A stretch of DNA of 64,000 nucleotides, taken from Pseudomonas akapageensis (lineage in GTDB: Bacteria > Pseudomonadota > Gammaproteobacteria > Pseudomonadales > Pseudomonadaceae). Shown here in pieces: positions 42,977-50,366 of this stretch. A program made the position numbers and the translations under genes. Below the pieces are notes generated by a model. It was not told the origin of the DNA, did not search any database, and saw nothing but the letters and a program-made list of their open reading frames with translations. The stretch is from contig NZ_VXCP01000017.1 in NCBI RefSeq assembly GCF_011355085.1, positions 1 through 64,000 on the forward strand. The letters are read 5' to 3'. The first letter of the stretch is position 1. The number at the start of each line of letters is the position of its first letter.

Positions 42977-43723
42977 ATGGAAAAAGTCATCGTCATCACC
43001 GGCGCCAGCCGCGGCATCGGCGCCGCCACTGCGCTGCTCGCCGCCCGCGAGGGTTATCGCATCTGCATCAACTACCAGGCCGACGAACAGGCGGCGCACC
43101 GCGTGCTCGACCAGGTGCGCGAACTGGGGGCGCAAGCCATTACCGTACGCGCCGACGTCAGTGTCGAAGACGAAGTGACCTACCTGTTCAACCGCGTTGA
43201 CGCCGAGCTCGGCCGGGTGACGGCACTGGTCAACAACGCCGGCACCGTGGGGCAGAAATCCCGGGTCGATGAAATGTCCGAATTCCGCCTGCTGAAAATC
43301 ATGAAGACCAATGTGGTGGGGCCGATCCTGTGCGCCAAGCATGCGGTCCAGCGCATGTCGACGCAGCATGGCGGGCAGGGCGGCAGTATCGTCAATGTTT
43401 CTTCGGTGGCGGCCCGGCTGGGTTCGCCGGCCGAGTACGTCGACTACGCCGCTTCCAAGGGTGCGCTGGATACCTTCACGGTCGGACTTTCCAGGGAAGT
43501 GGCGGGCGAAGGCATCCGCGTCAACGCGGTGCGGCCGGGGTACATCTACACCGATTTCCACGCCCTGAGCGGCGATGCCGACCGGGTCAGCAAGCTGGAG
43601 TCGGGTATTCCCATGGGCCGGGGCGGGCAGGCCAGTGAAGTGGCGGAGGCGATCATCTGGTTGCTGTCGGACAAGGCTTCGTATTCGACCGGGACGTTCA
43701 TTGATCTGGGCGGCGGCCGCTGA
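42977..43723 (+). CDS. short-chain dehydrogenase/reductase
   Basis: A 248-residue classical SDR: cofactor motif VIVITGASRGIGAATAL, LVNNAGTVG, catalytic Ser in IVNVSSVAAR, and Tyr-Lys in YVDYAASKGAL. The residues after the second strand (INYQADEQAA) lack the acidic residue for NAD, so NADP is more likely. It is close to the FabG/glucose-dehydrogenase-like group; substrate unknown. ATG 42977. A repeat (43730-43832) follows seven bases after the stop and marks the edge of the AT-richer island. Confidence 0.9.
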   Translation: MEKVIVITGASRGIGAATALLAAREGYRICINYQADEQAAHRVLDQVRELGAQAITVRADVSVEDEVTYLFNRVDAELGRVTALVNNAGTVGQKSRVDEMSEFRLLKIMKTNVVGPILCAKHAVQRMSTQHGGQGGSIVNVSSVAARLGSPAEYVDYAASKGALDTFTVGLSREVAGEGIRVNAVRPGYIYTDFHALSGDADRVSKLESGIPMGRGGQASEVAEAIIWLLSDKASYSTGTFIDLGGGR

Positions 43724-43729
43724 TCTGAC

Positions 43730-43832
43730 CCCTCGTTCCCACGCTCCGCGTGGGAACGCCTCTCCTGACGCTCCGCGTCGCGACGCAGAGCGTCTGTCAC
43801 TGCATTCCTTTGCTGCGCGTGGGAACGAGAAA
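43730..43832 (+). repeat. ~103-base palindromic repeat, copy 1 (left of island)
   Basis: Element running from CCCTCGTTCCCACGCTCCGC to GTGGGAACGAGAAA with the inner palindrome GTTCCCACGC/GCGTGGGAAC. It is a near-identical direct copy of 45627-45729. Confidence 0.85.
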
Positions 43833-43854
43833 TAATTCAACCGAATACAGTTAC
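43833..43854 (-). pseudogene. remnant of mocR-type gene 3' region
   Basis: These 22 bases are identical to 45816-45837 inside the mocR-like gene (codons for NCIRLNY), and the similarity fades beyond. In place they follow the repeat copy just as the mocR end follows copy 2, but with about 85 bases missing. A vestige left when the island between the two was inserted or duplicated. Confidence 0.65.
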
Positions 43855-43983
43855 TAAATCTCAACCCATAAAAATACTCCCACATCCTCAAAGGTGTCTA
43901 CCTGTCTGCTCTATCAGCTATTGCTTACACCGATTGTTGGTAGTCTAGGGCTGTTGTCTAATATTTTTATGGTGGGGCTGGTT

Positions 43984-45183
43984 ATGATGCATAAAGATCA
44001 AATGGATGTTGATCACCTTGGAGGTGATGACAGAGAAATTCTTCTGTATGTTGGTGATGTGTTTGATGTTGTTGCGGATGACCCGGTGGACTTTTTTTTG
44101 GTTACTTGCAAGCTAGGGGATTATTCCGACAGTCTAGCCAATGAAGTTGTTTACGGGCTGTATCGGCGCAATATTTCGGTGGCTGAGCTTGCACGCCGGC
44201 CCGCAATGGATTTTCGTCCGTTTTTGCCATGCTGGATCTCGCAACCCATTCCTGATGAACTGAATATTGGTTTTAGAAGGTTGGTAGTGTTTGAACCAGA
44301 AGATACACGGGAGGATGCAGCGGAGCAGGCTTGGAAAGCGTATCAGGCGTTGCGTTTGTTCAGCGGCGCAGACGCTTCGAAAACGCTGGCCGTCCACGTT
44401 GCGGAAAGTAAGGAATGGGTTTCGATTTTGCTCAGGATGAATTTTTTTGCTGCGGCCAGCCTTGGCGCTAGAGTCCCATGGCGTGCGACTAAATTGATAG
44501 CGCAAAATAGAGTAGAGGAAACAGTAGTTGACGAATTTGCGCTATTGAAAGAGCGGTATATAAGGCCGCCGGTAGGTTTTGATAGTGAGCTTAACGCGGT
44601 GGTCGACTCAATCGCTAGTGAGTGCGCCATTCCTTCTGTCTCTGTCGATATTGCTCGGGCTGCGCAAGAACTCAACCTGACAGAGCGGCAGTATAGGGCT
44701 ATTCAGGGTTATACCCTTTCGGACTACACGCCATTGAACACCGTGTTGCGTAGTTGTAAGGTGACTGACCCCCGCTATGCGTTAAATCACGCGGCAATTG
44801 AGGCAATTAATACAGGATTGTCTCTATTGGGAAATTACAGTGATGAAGAGCCGGTTCATCGTGCTCTCAATTGGTTTGAGGGTATTGAGGAACGGTATAG
44901 CGATGGTGAAATTTCCCGAGAGCTTTCTTTTACAAGTACCACCATAGTGTCCTTCGGTGGGGGTGGGCCTGGTGAATACAGGCTCGCAATACAAAGTAGT
45001 ATAGGGAAGTACATTGCGCCTATTTCGGTGTTTCCGGGAGAAGAGGAAGTGCTTTTTGAGAGTGATATGTGGCACTTGGTTACAGATAAGGAGGTTGAGA
45101 CCATAGGTGAGAAGGAAATCACGACATATCGGTCTGCACAAGTTTTGTATAACTCAACCAATATTGATTCCTTGCATCTCTGA
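43984..45183 (+). CDS. ADP-ribosyltransferase toxin-like protein
   Basis: A 399-residue protein whose C-terminal half (about 205-390) matches the bacterial exoenzyme-type mono-ADP-ribosyltransferase domain (PF03496 class). In order: QYRAIQGYTLSDYTPLNTVL (family YT...LN..LR), the NAD-binding Arg293 in EEPVHRALNWF, the S-T-S-type strand SFTSTT (315-320), GKYIAPISVFPGEEEVLF with the ExE pair Glu353 and Glu355. The N-terminal ~200 residues are unrecognised. ATG 43984 (GGTGGGG upstream) follows a good promoter (TTGGTA at 43937, TAATAT at 43959); a GTG at 43894 would add a hydrophobic stretch. Visibly AT-richer than its neighbours and flanked by repeats, so probably acquired. Target unknown; the DUF6508-like gene 11 bases downstream may be its antidote. 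Confidence 0.85.
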   Translation: MMHKDQMDVDHLGGDDREILLYVGDVFDVVADDPVDFFLVTCKLGDYSDSLANEVVYGLYRRNISVAELARRPAMDFRPFLPCWISQPIPDELNIGFRRLVVFEPEDTREDAAEQAWKAYQALRLFSGADASKTLAVHVAESKEWVSILLRMNFFAAASLGARVPWRATKLIAQNRVEETVVDEFALLKERYIRPPVGFDSELNAVVDSIASECAIPSVSVDIARAAQELNLTERQYRAIQGYTLSDYTPLNTVLRSCKVTDPRYALNHAAIEAINTGLSLLGNYSDEEPVHRALNWFEGIEERYSDGEISRELSFTSTTIVSFGGGGPGEYRLAIQSSIGKYIAPISVFPGEEEVLFESDMWHLVTDKEVETIGEKEITTYRSAQVLYNSTNIDSLHL

Positions 45184-45194
45184 GGCTTGCCATC

Positions 45195-45569
45195 GTGAAA
45201 AAATTACCGCCCCTTCCAGACAAAGCTTTGGGCTATGTGCTTCAGTACGCCCCTTCGGCGGCCACCCTGAGGCAGTTCGGCGAAAAGAGTCCTCAATGGA
45301 ATGATAAGATATATATTTTTCTGAGGGTGTTGTACGCCACTAACTTCATGTCACCCTTCAACTGGATGCAAGAGTTTTCCGGCAACAACCGTGCAGTGAT
45401 GCAGGATGCGTCATTGCTTGACACCGCAGACGCCGAAACGGTGCGCAAGCTTTTGATTGCGCATGTGAGAGCAGACCGATTTTGCGAGGGGCACTTAAAT
45501 GCCATTATTCGCGATGGCTATCTGGAGCGTGCGCTCAATCGACTTCGAGCGTTGAATGTATCCCCTTGA
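45195..45569 (+). CDS. DUF6508-like protein, possible partner of the ART toxin
   Basis: A 124-residue all-helical protein. The pattern KALGYVLQYAPSAATLRQFG, then FLRVLYATNFMSPFNWMQEF, ETVRKLLIAHVRADRF and EGHLNAIIRDGYLERALNRL agrees with my memory of the DUF6508 family, where the R-A-D-R-F-x-E-G-H-L core is most conserved. Start GTG 45195 with GAGG nine bases upstream and 11 bases after the toxin stop, so a two-gene operon. Antitoxin, immunity or ADP-ribose-handling roles are inferences from position only. A REP half-unit (45583-45607) and repeat copy 2 follow. Confidence 0.72.
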   Translation: MKKLPPLPDKALGYVLQYAPSAATLRQFGEKSPQWNDKIYIFLRVLYATNFMSPFNWMQEFSGNNRAVMQDASLLDTADAETVRKLLIAHVRADRFCEGHLNAIIRDGYLERALNRLRALNVSP

Positions 45570-45582
45570 AGTCGGGCCTTAT

Positions 45583-45607
45583 CGCGGGCAAGCCAGCTCC
45601 TGCAAGG
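45583..45607. repeat. single REP unit
   Basis: 'ttatcgcgggcaagccagct' followed by 'cctgcaagg', one unit of the common Pseudomonas REP type, just downstream of the DUF6508-like gene. Confidence 0.7.
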
Positions 45608-45626
45608 GGTACGCGGTGCCTTTGCC

Positions 45627-45729
45627 CCCTCGTTCCCACGCTCCGCGTGGGAATGCCTCTCCTGACGCTCCGCGTCGCGACGCGGAGCGTCTGTCACTGC
45701 ATTCCCACGCAGAGCGCGGGAACGAGAAA
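45627..45729 (+). repeat. ~103-base palindromic repeat, copy 2 (right of island)
   Basis: Direct near-identical copy of 43730-43832 with a few substitutions, lying between the DUF6508-like gene and the end of the mocR-type gene. Confidence 0.85.
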
Positions 45730-45745
45730 AGGCGGTCGCAAACCC

Positions 45746-47158
45746 TCAAAACGACCGCACGATCCGCCCCAACGTCTCCATCGCCTTCTCCGACTGCTCC
45801 GTCCACGGGCTACCGTAATTCAACCGAATACAGTTACGAAACCGCTGGGTCGGCGAAAAGATCGGCCCCGGCGCGATGCTGATACCCTGGGCCAATGCCA
45901 TCTGGAACAATTTCAACGAATCCATCTGTTCCGGCAGTTCCAGCCACAGAAAATAGCCGCCGGCCGGTTGGCTGACCCGCGTCTGCGCCGGGAAGTGGCG
46001 GGCGATGGCCGCCAGCATGGCGCTTTGCTGTTCTTCCAGGGCATAGCGCAACTTGCGCAGGTGACGGTCGTAGCCGCCATGCTGCAGGTAGTCGGCTATG
46101 GCCGCCTGGGCCGGCATGGAGGCGCACAGCGAGGTCATCAATTTGAGCCGTTCGATTTTCTGCGCATAGCGCCCGGCAGCCACCCAGCCGATGCGGTAGC
46201 CCGGCGCCAGGCTCTTGGCAAAGGAGCCGCAATGCATCACCAGCCCTTCGGTGTCGAAGGCCTTGGCCGGTTTCGGTGCTTGCTGGGCGTAGTAAAGCTC
46301 GGCATAGACGTCGTCTTCGATCAACGGTACCTGGTGCTGGCGCAACAACTCCACCAGCTGCTGCTTCCTGGCTTCGGGCATGCTCGCGCCCACCGGGTTC
46401 TGGAAATTGGTCATGCACCAGACCGCCTTGATCGGGTGCCGCTCCAGGGTTTGCGCCAGTACATTCAGGTCGATGCCTTCGCGCGGGTGCACGGGGATTT
46501 CCACGGCCTTGAGCTTCAGCCGTTCCAGCACCTGCAGGCAGGCATAGAAGGCCGGTGCTTCGATGGCCACCAGGTCGCCCGGCTCTGTGACCGCCTGCAG
46601 GCACAGGTTCAAGGCTTCGAGCGCGCCGTTGGTGATCAGCAGCTCTTCCATGGGCAGCATCAGCCCGCCGACCATGTAGCGCAGGGCGATCTGCCGGCGC
46701 AATTGCGGGTTGCCCGGGGACAGGTCGGTGACCACCATGCGCGGGTCCATCTCGCGGCTGGCGCTGGCCAGCGAGCGGGCCAGGCGCTGCAGCGGGAACA
46801 GGCTCGGGCTGGGGAAGGCCGAACCGAAGGGTACGGTCTGCGGGTCCTTGATCGAGTCGAGAATCGAAAACACCAACTCGCTGACATCCACCTCTGTGGA
46901 CTCGTTGTCCTGATGGCTGATCTGCGGCTCGCTGAACTGCGTGGGCGTGTGCGCGTTGACGAAATATCCCGAGCGCGGCCGCGCCCGGATCAACCCACGC
47001 CGCTCCAGCAGGTAATAGGCCTGGAACACGGTCGAGGGGCTGACCCCGTGGGTCTGGCTGGCATACCGCACCGACGGCACGCGCTGGCCGGGGCCCAGCA
47101 CCCCGGAGCGGATCAGCTCGGCGATATCATCGGCGAATTTCTCGTAACGTTTCATCAT
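45746..47158 (-). CDS. MocR-type regulator (GntR HTH + aminotransferase fold)
   Basis: A 470-residue fusion: residues 1-75 are a GntR winged HTH (FADDIAELIRSGVLGPGQRV, PSVRYASQTHGVSPSTVFQAY) and residues 95-470 a PLP-dependent fold-type I aminotransferase domain with the Schiff-base Lys in HCGSFAKSLAPGYRIGW and ITNGALEALNLCLQAV. It acts as a PLP-responsive transcription factor. ATG 47158 (or the next ATG codon). It lies 37 bases after ccoG on the same strand. A piece of its 3' coding sequence is duplicated at 43833-43854 across the ART island. Confidence 0.92.
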   Translation of the reverse strand: MMKRYEKFADDIAELIRSGVLGPGQRVPSVRYASQTHGVSPSTVFQAYYLLERRGLIRARPRSGYFVNAHTPTQFSEPQISHQDNESTEVDVSELVFSILDSIKDPQTVPFGSAFPSPSLFPLQRLARSLASASREMDPRMVVTDLSPGNPQLRRQIALRYMVGGLMLPMEELLITNGALEALNLCLQAVTEPGDLVAIEAPAFYACLQVLERLKLKAVEIPVHPREGIDLNVLAQTLERHPIKAVWCMTNFQNPVGASMPEARKQQLVELLRQHQVPLIEDDVYAELYYAQQAPKPAKAFDTEGLVMHCGSFAKSLAPGYRIGWVAAGRYAQKIERLKLMTSLCASMPAQAAIADYLQHGGYDRHLRKLRYALEEQQSAMLAAIARHFPAQTRVSQPAGGYFLWLELPEQMDSLKLFQMALAQGISIAPGPIFSPTQRFRNCIRLNYGSPWTEQSEKAMETLGRIVRSF

Positions 47159-47195
47159 GGCTCGGTGCTTTCTGATTGCCTGGCAGTGTATGTGA

Positions 47196-48608
47196 TCAGC
47201 GGTTCAATGGCGCGACAAAGCGGCTGTTGGCCAGGCTCACCACGTGTGGGTCATCGCTGTCGACGATCTCGAAGGTGATGGTCCGGGAGCTGCTGTCGGG
47301 ACGGTCGGCCAGCATGGCCACCGACACCGGGAAGTCGCTGATCTCGCCAGCTGCCAGGTTGAACTCGGTCTTGCCATGCAACTCGAAGCCGTCGGCATCG
47401 ACCAGGCGCAGGCGGTAGTCCTGGCGTTGCTGGGTCTTGTTGATGACTTTGAGGGTGTAGATGTTCTCGATCTGACCCAGATTGTTTTCCCGGAACAGGC
47501 CACGGTCCTTGCTGACGTCCAGGGACACCATCGCGCGCTGGTCCAGGGCGATTACCAAGGCTGCGATCATCACCAGCAACACGGCTGCATAGCCGAGCAG
47601 GCGCGGGCGCAGCAGGTGGGTTTTGCCACCTTCCACCTGGCGTTCGGACTTGTAGCCGATCAGGCCACGGGCATAGCCCATCTTGTCCATGATCGAGTCG
47701 CAGGCGTCGATGCAGGCCGCGCAACCGATGCATTCCATTTGCAGCCCGTCGCGAATGTCGATGCCGGTCGGGCAGACCTGCACGCACATCTGGCAGTCGA
47801 TACAGTCGCCCAGGCCCTGGCTTGCCGGGGCCACGTCACGCTTGCGCGGGCCACGGTTCTCGCCACGGGTGTAGTCGTAGGTGACGGTCAGGGTGTCCTT
47901 GTCGAACATCACGCTCTGGAAGCGCGCATAGGGACACATGTGCATGCACACTGCTTCGCGCAGCCAGCCGGCGTTGATGTAGGTGGCGCCGGTGAAGAAC
48001 AGCACCCAGAACAGGCTGACGCCACTCAACTGCAGGCTCAGCAGTTCACTGGTCAGCGGGCGAATCGGCGTGAAGTAGCCGACGAAGGTCAGGCCAGTGA
48101 GCAGGCTGATGGCCAGCCACAGGGTGTGCTTGGCCGAGCGCCGCATCAGCTTGTTCAGGCCCCAGGGTGCGGCATCGAGCTTGATGCGCTGGTTGCGCTC
48201 GCCTTCGGTGATCTTCTCGCACCACATGAAAATCCAGGTCCAACTGCTTTGCGGGCAGGTGTAGCCACACCAGACGCGCCCGGCGAACACCGTGATGGCG
48301 AACAGGCCGAAGGCGCAGATGATCAACAGTGCCGACAGCAGGATGAAATCCTGCGGCCAGAAGGTCGCGCCGAAAATGTGGAACTTGCTTTCGGCCAGGT
48401 CCCAGAGCACGGCCTGGCGACCGCCCCAGTTCAACCAGACGGTGCCGAAAAACAGGACAAACAGCAGTCCCGCGCCGCCTATGCGCAAGTTGCGGAACAA
48501 GCCGGTGAAGCTGCGGGTGTGGATCTGTCGGTCGCTAGTGGCGGGCTTCTTCTTGAAAGTGGAAGGCTCGGCTATTTCAACGATCTTGACGGGAATTCGT
48601 TCGCTCAT
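47196..48608 (-). CDS. ccoG: cytochrome c oxidase accessory protein CcoG
   Basis: A 470-residue membrane-bound polyferredoxin (RdxA/FixG family) needed for copper delivery to cbb3 oxidase. Several membrane helices (GAGLLFVLFFGTVWLNWGG, ILLSALLIICAFGLFAITV) with VWCGYTCPQSSW and HMCPYARFQ, then two 4Fe-4S clusters: CIDCQMCVQVCPTGIDIRDG and CIGCAACIDACDSIMDK, followed by a periplasmic IG-like domain (from about residue 345). ATG 48608. It is usually near ccoNOP or ccoS genes; none are in this window, so this may be a separate copy. Confidence 0.95.
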   Translation of the reverse strand: MSERIPVKIVEIAEPSTFKKKPATSDRQIHTRSFTGLFRNLRIGGAGLLFVLFFGTVWLNWGGRQAVLWDLAESKFHIFGATFWPQDFILLSALLIICAFGLFAITVFAGRVWCGYTCPQSSWTWIFMWCEKITEGERNQRIKLDAAPWGLNKLMRRSAKHTLWLAISLLTGLTFVGYFTPIRPLTSELLSLQLSGVSLFWVLFFTGATYINAGWLREAVCMHMCPYARFQSVMFDKDTLTVTYDYTRGENRGPRKRDVAPASQGLGDCIDCQMCVQVCPTGIDIRDGLQMECIGCAACIDACDSIMDKMGYARGLIGYKSERQVEGGKTHLLRPRLLGYAAVLLVMIAALVIALDQRAMVSLDVSKDRGLFRENNLGQIENIYTLKVINKTQQRQDYRLRLVDADGFELHGKTEFNLAAGEISDFPVSVAMLADRPDSSSRTITFEIVDSDDPHVVSLANSRFVAPLNR

Positions 48609-48728
48609 GGTTCGTCGCTCATCAGCCTCTATCAGGCATGAGCACTATGGCGTCCCATCTGTTTGCATAACAGGCTCAGGTATTTGAATAAAAACCGTAT
48701 CAGATGAGCCGGAAATCCTCGCAAAGCC

Positions 48729-48968
48729 TTAAATCACGGAGCCTGGCTCGGTCACCATCAAATGCCTGCGACCATCCACCGCACCCGCCACGGTGAGGGT
48801 GTCGGCTTCGTCTTCAGTGATGGGGACCTTGTAGCCGTCCACCCAGATAACCGACATTCGCAGGCCCTCATCGGTGGTGATGGTGAGGTCCTCTGCCGCA
48901 ACATCGAAGCCCTGATCGCAAACTGTGAAAGTACAGCGCCGTGTTTCCTGATTGGTATGAACCGTCAT
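48729..48968 (-). CDS. DUF3203-like small protein
   Basis: A 79-residue protein resembling the Pseudomonas-specific DUF3203 family (VDGYKVPITEDEADTLTVAG, then AVDGRRHLMVT). ATG 48968 is preferred to 48974 because GAGGG then stands eight bases upstream. No known function. It lies upstream of ccoG on the same strand with a 120-base gap that holds no recognised site. Confidence 0.7.
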   Translation of the reverse strand: MTVHTNQETRRCTFTVCDQGFDVAAEDLTITTDEGLRMSVIWVDGYKVPITEDEADTLTVAGAVDGRRHLMVTEPGSVI

Positions 48969-49112
48969 GGCCATGCCCTCGGTTTTCAGGGGGAGTTAAA
49001 CCTGTGACCTTTGCAGCGCAGGAGTGTCTGCATCGACTGATCAACGGTCATCGACGCACTTGCGCGCATCGCTGCGGTCCACTGATCAATCCCCTGTACA
49101 GAGGCTGCAGCC

Positions 49113-49619
49113 ATGGACGCCTGGTGGCACGAAGTGTGGTTGACCCTGATGGCCGAATTCGCCGACATCACCGACGCCAGACAAATCACTCGCGTTTCGG
49201 TGCGCCTGCTCATGGCGGCGCTGCTCGGCGGGGTGCTGGGCTTCGAACGCGAGCGCAAGGGCAAGGCCGCCGGTGTACGCACGCACATGCTGGTGGCCCT
49301 GGGCGCGGCGCTGTTCGTGCTGGTGCCGCAGATGGCCGGGGCCGGCGAAGCGGCCCTGAGCCGGGTGGTGCAGGGTATCGTCGCCGGGATCGGTTTTCTC
49401 GGCGCCGGCACCATCCTCAAGGGCAAGGACATGGACGAAGAACACGTCAAGGGCCTGACCACCGCCGCTGGCCTGTGGATGACCGCGGCCATCGGCGTTT
49501 GCGCCGGCATGGGCCGGGAGGCGACGGCGCTGCTGAGTACGCTGCTGGCGCTGATCATTCTTGGGGTGATGCCTTGGGTGGTGGGGCGGTTTGAGCATCC
49601 GGACAAGGATTCGGACTGA
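49113..49619 (+). CDS. MgtC/SapB-family membrane protein
   Basis: A 168-residue inner-membrane protein: SVRLLMAALLGGVLGFERER, KAAGVRTHMLVALGAALFVL, VQGIVAGIGFLGAGTILKG and TAAGLWMTAAIGVCAGMG are the family's hallmark segments. It lacks the C-terminal ACT-like domain found in MgtC proper, as do many SapB-type members. Role in Mg-limitation or stress adaptation is likely but not specific. ATG 49113 (MDAWWHEV). Confidence 0.9.
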   Translation: MDAWWHEVWLTLMAEFADITDARQITRVSVRLLMAALLGGVLGFERERKGKAAGVRTHMLVALGAALFVLVPQMAGAGEAALSRVVQGIVAGIGFLGAGTILKGKDMDEEHVKGLTTAAGLWMTAAIGVCAGMGREATALLSTLLALIILGVMPWVVGRFEHPDKDSD

Positions 49620-49809
49620 TATCTGTCGTCGGTTGCGGCTCAGCGACTTCCAGGTCAGGTTGGGCGAATACATCGTCCATCAATGTACTGGACTCGTGCA
49701 GGGCGCGCACGAGCGCTGCGGCCTGTGAATCGGCAAGCTCCCGGGTCCGTGGGGCCTGCCTGTCACGGTTGAAAAGGTGAATTTCATAGTTGAATAGCTT
49801 GATGCGCAT
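49555..49809 (-). CDS. small hypothetical protein overlapping mgtC-like 3' end
   Basis: An 84-residue open frame: MRIKLFNYEIHLFNRDRQ followed by a helical part and a Pro-rich tail. The hydrophobic/charged pattern of the first 45 residues is protein-like; the last 20 overlap the convergent MgtC gene by 65 bases. An AGG precedes ATG 49809 weakly. No family recognised; it may be a shadow. Confidence 0.4.
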   Translation of the reverse strand: MRIKLFNYEIHLFNRDRQAPRTRELADSQAAALVRALHESSTLMDDVFAQPDLEVAEPQPTTDISPNPCPDAQTAPPPKASPQE

Positions 49810-49957
49810 CTCGACCTGCAGCTCCCTGCATAGATTCAGGGTGCCGAAGTATGTCGCGCATGGGCTTAGGAAGCGGCTGAGTTGCTTGAGTGAAAAATCC
49901 CACGCTCAGCCGAGCAAACGCCTGTTCGTAAATAGTCGTGACTATTCAGTCACATTG

Positions 49958-50152
49958 TCACAAGACCGGTCTATGCTCAGGGATTGCCTGCCAACCCAGC
50001 ACGGGCGGATCGTCGCTGGGCGGATCGCCGACAGTCGGTGGAACCGTTGGCTTGAGCGGCAGCTCATCGGGCTCCTGGTCCGGATCGGGTGGCGGCAGCG
50101 TCGGGTCGTCAATGTTCGGATCAGGTGTTTCGGCAGGGTATGGAATATTCAT
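49958..50152 (-). CDS. small Pro-rich hypothetical protein
   Basis: A 64-residue acidic, Pro-rich protein (NIPYPAETPDPNIDDPTLPP, PDPDQEPDEL). GGAGA nine bases before ATG 50152 supports translation, and similar short Pro/Asp-rich proteins are annotated in other pseudomonads as far as I recall. No function known. The 49810-49957 stretch holds nothing recognisable. Confidence 0.5.
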   Translation of the reverse strand: MNIPYPAETPDPNIDDPTLPPPDPDQEPDELPLKPTVPPTVGDPPSDDPPVLGWQAIPEHRPVL

Positions 50153-50366
50153 TGAGCTGATCTCCCAAGGGGGTATGAAGGGTTGGACGATCTGCAGGGC
50201 GATTGATTCGTTTTTCTTCGGGGGGCAAGGGAAGTGCTCATTTCATCTGAACTTTTCAACGTGCCGTCGGCTCGGAACTTAAGCGGGGTTCGCCAGGTGT
50301 ATTGGCGCCAGGACACTGCGTAATCCAGGCACAGGAGCGCCCAAAAGGGCGAAGGAGAGAGGCTCG

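Noticed and set aside
42866..43891. Open frame opposite the SDR gene containing NCIRLNY
   Set aside because: A shadow of the SDR gene; only its first residues are of interest, as the mocR remnant.
50249..50300. AlgU (sigma-E type) promoter upstream of glgE
   Set aside because: GAACTT hexamers occur but no TCTGA-like -10 at the right distance.
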